Source: Tetracentron sinense
Lineage: Eukaryota > Streptophyta > Magnoliopsida > Trochodendrales > Trochodendraceae
Assembly: GCA_015143295.1 (NCBI GenBank)
Contig: CM026561.1
Location: 42,350,875-42,414,874, forward strand
DNA: 64,000 nt
Reading direction: 5' to 3'
Position 1 is the first letter of the stretch, and the number at the start of each line of letters is the position of its first letter. Positions 54,001 to 62,166 of the stretch are shown here, one piece after another. A program made the position numbers and the translations under genes. Below the pieces are notes generated by a model. That model saw nothing but the letters and a program-made list of their open reading frames with translations, ran no database searches and was not told where the DNA came from.

Positions 54001-56045
54001 GCTTCTCTCTTCTCCATCTCTCTAGAATTCTCTCTCTAGTTCCCTATCCTCTCCCTAGAAAATTCTTGTTTCTAGAATACCCTCCATTTAATGCACCCAA
54101 CCACCTCCACCTCCTACCCCCCACTATAAATAGAGGGTTGGGTCCTCTTGTTGGTGCATAGAAGCAACACACAAGCTCTTAAGTGTGTGAAGTCCTAGTG
54201 TGTGAGTGAACTCTAGTATGAGTGTAAGTGTGAGGGTAATGTGTGAGTGTCCCTTGAGTGTTGTACATATTTGAGTTAGTTCATCAATAAAGAGCTCCTT
54301 TATTCGGGTTCCGCTGCAACTATATTCAACAGCTAATGCCTCTAGGGTCAACATTATCCCTTGGGATGAGATGAATAATCGCGATTGACAGCGTACCATA
54401 ATTACGTCATGAGCTTTCTGTCGTCCCAACCATGGCCAGGCATAGAACATTCCTGAACTCAGTCCATCCACACATACTCCTTTCAAGCTTGTTTTCCTGC
54501 TTAGGAGAAGACTACAGGTGAAGGTTCAATCAGAGATTAGGATTGCACATAGTTTATCTTTCACTAGCTTACAAGTTGATTCCAGTTTTAAAATAAGGGA
54601 CGTCTCATCATATAAATTTTCGCAATCTGCTTCTGGCAGATAGGTTTTTACCCAATAGTCCAAGATATATACTGCTATCACTTTCTTTCTCTATGGGCTT
54701 CAAGGTTAAGTTAGACCGTTACGTGTTCAGTAAATTCAAAAACCTTTGCTAGTGAATAAGGGTGGAGCACTCTTCACAGGTGCCTCATAATGTGGGCCAA
54801 AGGAAGATATCATGGGAGCTTGATTCTCCATTTTGATAGATTACAAGGAGAATCATTCCCTTTTATCTTCTAATATGTGCGTGTGTGCGTGGAGGGGCAT
54901 TGTTGCATTAATTTGTGCTTGGGTCTTGGTTGCTCTATGGAGATGATGGACAATATATCCACATTGAGACAAAGACTTCCTACTCATGGTATTTGCAGGG
55001 TTTCTATCATCTCGACATAACATGACTTGTTCCTTTGTACATATTGTTCATATATTGCACGTCTGCTTGCAGTCTACAGAAAAGCTGAAGATATGAACTA
55101 CCATTCCGTTTGTCTACATGTTCTTGCAGATTCTATCCGTAGGTACAAAATGTTCTCTTGATCTCTCGCTAACTTTTTCCTTTTCTACTCCCAACTCCCC
55201 ACTCCCCTGTCTCTCTCTTAATTTCTTTGTTGATTGGTCCATCTTAACACGTATTTCAATCGTTTTACAGTGCAGGTTTGATCTTGGCATCCTGGTTTTT
55301 GACCCTTGGGTAAATTCTCACTTTCCCATGTTCTGTTTTAGCGTTGGACCTTTCTTTGAGTGGAATTCTTTGGATTAATATTTCCTTTCTCCATTTTCAG
55401 GGTTAAGAATGCAGAGGTATTGTGTTTGGGACTAGTTTCAGTTGCAGTGTTTATGCTTGTCCTGCCACTCTTTAGAACAACCGGTGGAATCCTACTCCAA
55501 ATGGCGCCACCCAGCATACCATCTTCGGCATTGAGCAAGTGCTGTAGACAGGTAACTTAATATGTCATCTTTTCATTTAATTAATTGATTTTCATTTTCA
55601 ATTCTTTTTTTTCATCACTTACTAATAAATTAAACCATATTTCTGGTTAGGTTACTGCTCGTGAGGATGTGTCTGAAGTTTCTCTTGCTCGTTTTTGGGA
55701 ATTGGTGCCTGGTCATGTCATTGGCTCACTCTCGCTGCAGGTAATATACTTTGAAATTAGTTCTTTAGGCCCGACCACACTATTTTCCATATTTTCCTGT
55801 GGCATTGTGCCCATTAATTGTTCTCGTCCTTTTTTTTTTTTTCATATGGTATGGGCTCAGTCATGCATTTCTGAACTTGTTCTGTCTGTTGAAAGACTGG
55901 CTTTTCAATTTAGTGATTGTTTCTTGTTGGATGACATTTACAGATGAAGAGGGGAGCAGATGATCACTTGATACTCCAATACGTACATGGCTTGTACCAT
56001 GACTTGGGCGTACAGGACTTGACTGTTCAAACTGACTATATCTGA
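36089..56045 (+). CDS. MTP5: Zinc transporter of the CDF family, MTP5/MTPC2-like
   Basis: Cation diffusion facilitator; Arabidopsis MTP5 works in a complex with MTP12 that moves Zn2+ into the Golgi. Ten exons: 36089-36602, 37063-37171, 38290-38329, 41432-41508, 45928-46016, 55073-55142, 55271-55309, 55401-55551, 55651-55740 and 55944-56045. All are GT-AG and in frame, giving 426 residues. The N-terminal 130 residues or so are Ser-rich and cytosolic. Membrane segments start near residue 125. TM2 reads [10 protein letters not shown] (D176, H179, with G183 where catalytic CDFs have Asp), and TM5 keeps H292-x3-D296. The cytosolic C-terminal domain ends [15 protein letters not shown]. The altered TM2 site fits the idea that MTP5 is the modulatory partner, as in animal ZnT5/ZnT6 (inference). 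The gene is 20 kb because of transposon-filled introns; intron 5 alone is 9 kb. Confidence 0.92.
37686..38050 (-). mobile_element. 5'-truncated L1 LINE fragment in MTP5 intron 2
   Basis: The minus strand encodes an open C-terminal piece with [19 protein letters not shown], almost the same as the end of the LINE at 47878-49655. It is followed by a short 3' UTR and GATCAAAAAAAA (poly(T) at 37687-37694 on the plus strand). It is the same L1 family as the inserts at 634-711 and 47878-49655. Confidence 0.75.
39090..40550 (+). mobile_element. RTE-type LINE remnant, MTP5 intron 3
   Basis: Reverse-transcriptase and C-terminal motifs appear in order: [16 protein letters not shown] (39148-39195), a [15 protein letters not shown]-like segment near 39300-39345, a KKQHIHR-like segment near 39740, and [15 protein letters not shown] (40317-40361) through ELWNRI (40477-40494). 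It ends with a TGATGA simple repeat typical of RTE 3' ends. It carries many stops and frameshifts and is interrupted by a hAT MITE at 39898-40308. Confidence 0.65.
39898..40308. mobile_element. 411-bp hAT-type MITE inside the RTE remnant
   Basis: The TIRs are CATGGTTAAAAAACTCG and, inverted, CATAGTTCGAAAACTCGG. The flanks TTTTGAAG (39890-39897) and GTTTGAAC (40309-40316) agree at 6 of 8 positions, and the LINE reading resumes across the insertion, which supports the boundaries. The body is rich in CGACTCGACTCGA. Confidence 0.7.
40955..41292 (+). repeat. Tandem duplication, about 158-bp unit, MTP5 intron 3
   Basis: Two consecutive copies share GGCATGT(T/C)GT(T/C)CAAAATGG, CATAACGTAGGTATATTAGT and CTCAAAACTGATA, and each is followed by GATATCGGTTTTG. 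They are about 85-90% alike by eye. No coding sense. Confidence 0.8.
41792..41894 (+). repeat. Two tandem 51-bp repeats, MTP5 intron 4
   Basis: GTTAACTAGCTTGTCCTGTT through CCTGGTCAAG occurs twice head to tail with one mismatch, so the duplication is recent. Confidence 0.9.
42738..42800 (-). mobile_element. L1 3' tail scrap, minus strand, MTP5 intron 4
   Basis: A T-rich run followed by GATCGGTAAGCAGAGAAACG is the reverse complement of the CTTACCGATC-poly(A) 3' end shared by the L1 copies here. The upstream boundary is unknown. Confidence 0.5.
43500..43770 (+). repeat. Diverged AT-rich tandem duplication, MTP5 intron 4
   Basis: TTTGAGATTAACATTAAC, AATTAATATAT and TTTAATT(G/C)ATG blocks repeat with a spacing of about 130 bp. 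Confidence 0.55.
44560..45260. other. Possible organelle-derived (mitochondrial-like) patch in MTP5 intron 4
   Basis: This stretch is richer in G+C than the flanking intron and has a texture like plant mitochondrial spacer DNA (CAGAGCAAACTAAAAAAGAC, GCAGCCGCGAAGGCTTGTTC). It ends at a (CT)n run at 45229-45254. No gene is recognised. The reading is by composition and style only. Confidence 0.25.
46718..47137 (+). repeat. 5' LTR of copia element 3
   Basis: 420 bp from TGTTGAGAGAGTCACC to TATATTCAGCA. It contains a TATA-like ACTATAAAAAGAGG, CTCTCT-rich blocks and an AATAAAG signal. TSD GCTAA lies at 46713-46717. Confidence 0.85.
47878..49655 (+). mobile_element. 5'-truncated L1 LINE with 539-codon open ORF2 end
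   Basis: The open frame 47883-49502 carries the reverse-transcriptase core FADDILLF near residue 24, KYLGLPLG, then the zf-RVT domain ([12 protein letters not shown]-x2-C and H-x3-H-C around [19 protein letters not shown]) and the tail [16 protein letters not shown]. It has no RNase H. The 3' UTR ends ACCGATC plus poly(A) (49644-49655). ATTAAA at both junctions may be a short TSD. It interrupts gag of copia element 3. Its 1.6 kb of uninterrupted frame implies a recent insertion. The N-terminal endonuclease half is absent, so this copy could not move by itself. Confidence 0.88.
49726..50789. mobile_element. 1.06-kb hAT-type element inside copia 3
   Basis: The TIRs are CATAATTGTCAAGGCGACC and, inverted, CATAGTTGTTAAAGGCG. 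A perfect 8-bp TSD, GCTGGAAG, lies at 49718-49725 and 50790-50797. Sub-termini are full of GGCGCCTGAGG/GGTCGCCTAGGCGACC palindromic words, and the interior is AT- and AG-rich with no transposase. It splits the gag region. Confidence 0.8.
53939..54331 (+). repeat. 3' LTR of copia element 3
   Basis: 393 bp, matching the 5' LTR apart from about 18 substitutions and several indels in CT-rich and GTGAGT-rich parts. Followed by TSD GCTAA. Confidence 0.85.
54337..55072. other. Remainder of MTP5 intron 5
   Basis: No mobile element or coding sequence recognised. It ends at the TGCTTGCAG acceptor of exon 6. Confidence 0.6.
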
Positions 56046-56162
56046 ACTTCATTTTCTTCTTTCAGTTTCTAGATGGTGGTTGGAAAGAACAATTTGTTAT
56101 TCAAACGCTTAATCCTCTTCTGGTATCATGCTGTCTACACATGTGAGTCTAGTAATTGGCTA

Positions 56163-56345
56163 GGGCTGTATTCGGGCCGGGCTTTTCCAGGCTTGGCCAA
56201 GCTCGGCTCGGCTTGAAATGATTTGATCTAGGCCCGAAGCCCAGCTCGGCCCGAATTCAAAAGTCTTGGTCGAAGCTTGGCTCGGCTCGAATTGATTCAA
56301 GCTCGAGCCGGGCTTGGCTTGGCTTGGCTCGAGCTCGGCTTGAAT
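56163..56345. mobile_element. Partial CTCGGCTTGA hAT-type MITE, downstream of MTP5
   Basis: It starts TAGGGCTGTATTCGGGCCGG, like the TIR of the 21349-21723 element, and runs on with AGCTCGGCTCGAATTGATTC and GCTCGAGCTCGGCTTGAATA. No right terminus is found, so it is truncated or its other end has decayed. It begins about 120 bp after the MTP5 stop codon and may be in the 3' UTR. Confidence 0.5.
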
Positions 56346-57499
56346 ACTTTTATTCTTATTTATTTTATTTTAAAATAATATATTTTATTATTTATATATA
56401 TAAATAATATTTTTATTTTTAAAATTTTTTTAAATAATATTTGAGATGAGCGAAACATTTTTTAAATATATAAATGTGGATTTGCTCTTCATCAAATATT
56501 TAGTATATCAATAATATTTATTAATTAGAATATATTATTTATGAAATGAATTCTTTATTTAGATCCATGTCTTCAAGATCATTTTCATCGAGAACCACAA
56601 CAGGAATCATAACAGGGAAGAACATAATGTAGCAAATATAGAAAAAAGATTTAGGTAATTGAAAATTATCAAAATTATCTATTCAACAAATTTACAAAAA
56701 AAAAACCTTTAATTTCTCAAGTGATAGTTCAATCAAAACTAAAGGACAAACAATTTAATTAGGAATTGCTCATAAAACAATTACTCTGGCTAGTCTAAAA
56801 GCTTTAGAACAAAATAAACTCAAATACAATTTCTTCCATATTGGAATGGTCCAAATTGTAGTAAAACACATCTATTAAATACCTCAATTTTGTTATGTCT
56901 TCGAGAATGTGGACATCCATCTCAATTTTCAAGATTCAATTTTTATTTGTATCTCTTACATATTCAGACATTTTACAAACATTAACATTAAATCTCAAAA
57001 CTCAAAAATTACAAGCCCCAAGGGAGAAACCCTTCTCCAAGCAAATCTCAACAAATCCAACATTATTGGACCCAAACCAATCAAGTAGAATGATATTATT
57101 CTATCCTCAAGAGCTTCATGTTCTGCAATTCCTACAAAAATAATAAATCTATCAGGAATTAGAACTTCAAAAATATCTCAACTATATTACTAAGTCAAAA
57201 CTGGTGAAAATTCACACCAAGAAGTTCACTAAGTAGATCACATCAAATGTCACCAACATAATCTCAAATGAATGATCAACTATGCTTAATTTTAGAATAA
57301 GAATTTGAAATAGATAGAATTTCTACGAAAAGATTTTTATTCTCAAGAAAATGAATATAAAAGAAAATGGTTTTTCAAAACGAAAAAATCTAAAATCCTA
57401 GAACAATATTATGAATTTCTTAGAAAATATAAGTGTCATATATATTTTTTCATGGTTTGAAATTTATACAGTTCAAAATTCAATTTATTTTTTATTTTC
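56346..57499. other. AT-rich intergenic DNA, possibly more of the virus fossil
   Basis: No gene recognised. Low G+C and long A-rich runs continue into the pararetrovirus fossil; its 3' boundary may lie here. Confidence 0.35.
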
Positions 57500-59060
57500 A
57501 AAATATATTAATATCACAAATAAATCCCCTATCACATGACAAACCTCTGATGGAAATTTTGGGAAGAGATAATGGTGAATGACCAAAAGGTAATCCATGC
57601 AAGATTGAAATTAGTAAAGAAAAGGAAAATATGAAGATAATAAGAAAGTTCCTTAGAGATAAGAAACTTGGTTTGAAAAATGTGAAAACCTTAGAGAGCA
57701 ATTGGAGGAAGAATTTCAGGAAGGGGCCCAAAATATGACCACCATTTAAGAAATTGGAAAGGAACATTGAAATTGAACTTGGATTTGAAATAGAACATCC
57801 AAGAATGATGTTTGTTCTGGTTTTGAAAATAAAAACAATACCATTCTCTCATGTAATCCCAGTATAATTAAATGATTTGAGGTTTGAACTCTTTTGAGAA
57901 GTTATGAGAGAAACTCAGATTTTGACCCTAGACAGATGGAGTACTGACTTGAATGTTCTGAAATGTAGAATGAGAAATTATATCCCTATTGAAATTATCA
58001 AGATAATGCTTGTTATTAATCGATTTAATTTCAGTAAGAATGAATTCATTAAAATTTGCTTTTTGTGAAAATTTGTATTAGGAAACTGCTAGTCTTTTAA
58101 GAACAACATTTGGATTTAAAGAATAAAATTCCTTTTCAACTGGGAAAAGAGAAAGTTTTTGAGATTTTAAAATATATTGGGACTTGAATCTTGAATCTTG
58201 ATTTTGATTTTGAAAGAGGCGTAGGATTAGTAATTAACCCTAATGGCCTAGTGTTGTTGAGGTACAACAAAACCCATTTGAGAACCTTTTGAGGATGTAG
58301 CCTTTGCATAAATTTTTTGCAATAATTATCGGAGGGAATTCTGATGATATTGATGCTAAATGATGTTGGAGAATAGTAGCTGTAACCTGGGTTTGATCTA
58401 AAGAGGGTAATAGAATTTGAGATTTTTCTTCTTGGACCTTTTCATACCAGGATTGAGATTTTGATGAAAGTTGTTGGATACTACTATCTTGGAACTGCAG
58501 AGGATTTGATTTAGATTGTTGAGTATTTTTGGGAGGCTTTTGGGAGGCATGACTACTCATCTACCTGTGAGAATTCACGGGGTTAGAAAATCAGGAACAA
58601 AATTGATATCACCTTTGATATACTCAATTTTGAAATAAAAAACAGAGAGATCGAATAGCTTAATAGCTTGCCATCTTGCAAATATATGTTTTGATGCAAT
58701 ATTTTGAACAACATTTTTGTAACCTTACAATCTACATGAACTAAAAATGGTTGGTTGATCAAATCACTTTAAAATACATAATACAATAGATAAAATTTAT
58801 TTTTTATTAGTAGAATAATTTTGTTGAGCATGATTCCATGTGCGAGAAGTGAAGCATATCATTTCTTCTTTATCAATGATTTCTTGCTTAGGATTTCTCC
58901 ATATCCTAATTCGGATCGATGCATCGGTTTCGACAATTTTTTGAGCATTGAAGTTTGCAATATGATACAATATTTATCCAGGAATTAAACTACTAACATG
59001 ACAACAATCCTCATCTTTAATTCGGGCTTGGGACCAGCAATGCAGTTCAAAGAGTAGCAC
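57500..59060 (-). mobile_element. Endogenous pararetrovirus fossil (Caulimoviridae, florendovirus/petuvirus-like)
   Basis: On the minus strand RNase H pieces come first: an ETDAS start and QQNYSTNKK (about 58770-58950), then NIASKHIFARWQA and KIEYIKGDINFVPDFL (about 58580-58715). Words of this type (IASK-IFARWQA, PDFLT) are those of plant pararetrovirus RNase H rather than LTR retrotransposons. The RNase H end is followed at once by an ATG-led frame of about 100 codons (58240-58560, starting MSSHASQ). Further on is a decayed segment with KHHSWMFYF and FLKWWSYFGPLPEILP (about 57660-57850). This order resembles florendoviruses, which carry a second ORF of unknown role after RNase H. It is a partial, clearly broken copy, with perhaps ten or more breaks. 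No capsid, movement or protease part is recognised. Age unknown but old. Confidence 0.6.
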
Positions 59061-59495
59061 AGTGGAGTTTACATTTTTTTTCTCTAAACATTACAATTTT
59101 TTTTAAACATAACAATTTTTTTAAAAAAGAGGAAAAATATTCAGATGACGATGTGTACAATCTTAGTATGTTACTTGTTAGAAGAGTATTCAATTTGAAA
59201 TATTTATGATCTATTACTCTCGCAAAACTACAAAAGTGTCAAGAAAGTTTATCTCTTGGACCAATTCTAAGATAATAGAATAGCAACCCATAAAATTTTA
59301 GTCTCTGCTCTAATTTTTCCGTGTGAAATTCACATACAACACATGTATGTCATCCAAGAAGAAATCCAAGTCATGATTTTGTCATTACACTCCATCCAAT
59401 GTGTGGGTTCCATTGAAGACTTTATCTTCTCAAATTTGAAATATCAGATTCCTTGAAGTCGTATTACTCTCTTTGATATGTTATAATATATAATA
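59061..59495. other. AT-rich intergenic, nothing firm
   Basis: It could contain more of the pararetrovirus fossil's upstream part, but no motif was recognised. Confidence 0.4.
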
Positions 59496-59813
59496 ATAGC
59501 GGAGACCCGGGCATCGTACGTGTGTGAATAAAAATAAATAAATAAATCTTTACATACTATCTCATTATCCCTCTTATCACAATGTCCTAAAATCCATCTC
59601 TACATTCTCTCTCTCTCTCTCTCTCTCTCTTATCTCTATCCCCTAAAATTTCTCCAATTGATAAATATGTTTTTACATTCTCTCTATCTTTCTTATCACA
59701 ATTCCCTAAAATCACTCTCATTTTTTGTGTGCAAATCAACACTTCTAGAATTTCAAGGATTGATGTCTGAAGATCAAAGAGGAGAGTCTTATTTCTTTAT
59801 ATTACAGTATAGA
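59496..59813 (-). mobile_element. 318-bp non-autonomous Helitron, minus strand
   Basis: On the minus strand the 5' end is A|TCTATACTGTAATATAAAG (59813) and the 3' end is CGATGCCCGGGTCTCCGCTAT|T (59496). The GGGTCTCCGCTA motif is a well-known plant Helitron 3' end, with CTAG decayed to CTAT. The interior has a (CT)n tract at 59603-59630. Confidence 0.55.
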
Positions 59814-59989
59814 TTAGTATGTGATACATGAATAACATGAACATTGATAAATCTTTTTCTTTTTTTGGTGTGAAAAGGAGTCTTTATGTCGGGATATGGT
59901 AGCAAAATTATTATCATATCCATATATGTCGTTAAAATAGGGTGTAATAGTAATTTTATTAATAAAAGTAATACACACTCATACATATA

Positions 59990-59991
59990 TG

Positions 59992-60035
<44 letters not shown>

Positions 60036-60038
60036 CGC
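59990..60038. repeat. (AT)n/(GT)n microsatellite
   Basis: TATATAT followed by about 15 GT repeats and GC-containing variants, immediately left of the 60051 Helitron. Confidence 0.9.
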
Positions 60039-60050
60039 CTGCATATTTTA

Positions 60051-60356
60051 TCTCTACTATTATAATTATAATGAGAGGAGGGATAGGTGGCGTTGATTGA
60101 CTTTTTTTTAACTATGAAAAAAAAAATACATATTATATTATCCTACTATTTAGTGAATAAATATTTAAAAGTATTAAAGTCATCTCATAACTTCAATCTC
60201 CTTAAAAAGGGCTGATTCCCTCAATTATTTACTCATATATTTTCTCTCCCACTCTCAATGTGCTTTCAACCACCGCACAACTCACATTTCTAGCACATTT
60301 TCCACTCTCTCTCCTCCATTCCCACTTTCATGTGCATTGCATGTGCAGCCCACTAG
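60051..60356 (+). mobile_element. 306-bp non-autonomous Helitron
   Basis: It begins A|TCTCTACTATTATAATTATA and ends GCAGCCCACTAG|T, so the insertion is between A and T with a canonical CTAG end. A stem of 7 pairs (CATGTGC-ATT-GCATGTG, two wobble pairs) lies just before the end. The body matches 8417-8861. Confidence 0.7.
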
Positions 60357-62166
60357 TAGGTATAATGAAAAGTGAGCTATTTTGTTTCTCTCCTGAAGAC
60401 AGTTTTGTGTGAGGTTAGCTGCAACTGTCTTTCAGTCAGTTTTAGTGCAACTGATATATTTTCTTGCATAGGAGTCTTTGTTTCGAATTTATAATAAGGA
60501 AATGTTTAACTTACCGTCGCATTCCACTATGTAGTGGACAGTGCAATCCTAATTGATCCATGTCCTCTTTTTTCTTTGTGTTGGGGGGCGCTGTTTAAAA
60601 CAACTTGCTTGAATTAGTTAATTCTATGGTTCGCTAAAGTAATTTGATTCAATCAAAATAACATGATTTAGTTAAAATAACGTGAATCAATTAACATAGA
60701 GTTAGTCTATGGGTACTGTATACTCCCAAATCCCAAACCTTTAATTTAAATAATTAAGGGTCGATGATGTGACTTTAAAAAATGACCATGTCAAATCTAA
60801 TCTTGACTCTCAATTTCTTATTTATTTATTATATAATAAAGCCTCTAAGTGGGGGAGGGGGAGGGGGTTTGACATGGACTCCTACCATTTTTGTGAAATA
60901 AAATGGGAGGGATACACCAAGAAAATGAGGGTGAGGGGGGGACATACACCTTACCTCTCAAAGAAGCAAAATAAAGACAACGATAAAATAGAACCTAGCT
61001 ACCAACTGAAACCCTGGAGTGTACTTAAAACCTTAATCCATGTTACAATTATACCAGGAAATCCTTATACTAGCAACTTTGGCCTTATCTAAAAAACTAT
61101 CCTTTTGAGTTTCTTTGATAGACCGAGTGAGAGTAATCTAGTAGAAGAGGAAAGATCACATGGGTGATTTGTAAGAAAATTTGCAACTTTATTACTCTCT
61201 AAAGATATGCTTCAACGAAAACCAATTTGATTAAACAATTTGAGGATAATCTGGTGCCAATACCAGACGTTCTAAGGAGGGTCTAATTTCTTCCAATACA
61301 TGTCCACAAGGAACTTAGAGTCACTTTTGATATCAACCTCTTCACAATAAGATGAATGCAAAATCGTATTGCTTCTAGGAAATATGAACTTCTAGCATTG
61401 AATTTTAACAAACATCATAGAAGCTAAAAAAAGATGCAACCACCAAATTTGGTCATTAATTATTTGAATTAAAGGGTTAAGATTCAAGAGTATATTTGGA
61501 GAGTATACATAGACTGATTTATTAAAATAACATGAATTAGGTTCGATGGGATCAACAAGTAGGAGGGACACCATGACATCCCCAAAAATTGGGTGCTCTA
61601 GAATCTCGTATCCTCTCTTGGGTTGCCCTATGGCCGGGTGGTCTCAGAAGCTTTATGCATTCAAAGTACGGGATAAGAAAAGGTATGTGAAATAGTAAAG
61701 ACTATTAGGGAAATAATGATGTAATATCTATGAGATACACACAATAAACTCTAATAGGGTTTATATAGAGATTATATTGACCTCAAGATAGAAACCTAAT
61801 CTAATCAAATATTTGATGTAATATCTATGAGATACATCATTATTTCCCTAACATAATATTTCACTAATAAAGACAACTAAGAAGAGCTGATTTAAAGGGA
61901 AAATCAATTCAATCTGCTAGTGTTAGATGCTGTCTTAAACAACATTTTAAACTAAACTTGATACTTATAACAATAATACTTGAAACGCTCTCAAGAATTA
62001 ACATAAATGTGAACTTCATAGATTTCAACAAGCATCCCTTTATATCAATACAACATAACTTAATTACATATAATAATCAAATGAAACTATTACAATGGTT
62101 ACAAACACAAAACATGCACTCGAACATGGAAACATAAGACATTGAAGAACATGACTTAGACATGAA
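60357..62166. other. Intergenic, no gene
   Basis: It contains a G-rich patch near 60850-60870 and the small inverted-repeat element at 61705-61851. The last part is the 3' side of the lectin kinase gene. No conserved coding sequence recognised. Confidence 0.5.
61705..61851. mobile_element. 147-bp inverted-repeat element, possible MITE
   Basis: The ends are TTAGGGAAATAATGATGTA and its exact inverse TACATCATTATTTCCCTAA. TGATGTAATATCTATGAGATAC also occurs directly near both ends. No clear TSD; superfamily not assigned. Confidence 0.5.

Larger units (their letters stand above)
46718..54331 (+). mobile_element. Ty1/copia LTR retrotransposon 3 (fossil), nested host of LINE and hAT
   Basis: It is bounded by LTRs of 420 and 393 bp with a perfect TSD (GCTAA at 46713-46717 and 54332-54336). 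The primer site TGGTATCAGATCC starts at 47141. Parts in order: gag (from about 47284), zinc knuckle [14 protein letters not shown] (50911-50952), a protease-like DSGCSY segment (51238-51255), GAG-pre-integrase and a shortened integrase (51.3-51.9 kb), reverse transcriptase with YVDDL (about 52.4-53.5 kb) and RNase H (about 53.5-53.9 kb). It is broken about ten times besides the two insertions. LTRs differ at roughly 5% of aligned sites plus several length changes, suggesting a few million years. It lies sense in MTP5 intron 5. Confidence 0.9.

Noticed and set aside
58240-58560. 106-codon minus-strand frame as a host gene
   Set aside because: It directly follows pararetrovirus-type RNase H pieces and is better explained as part of the virus fossil.
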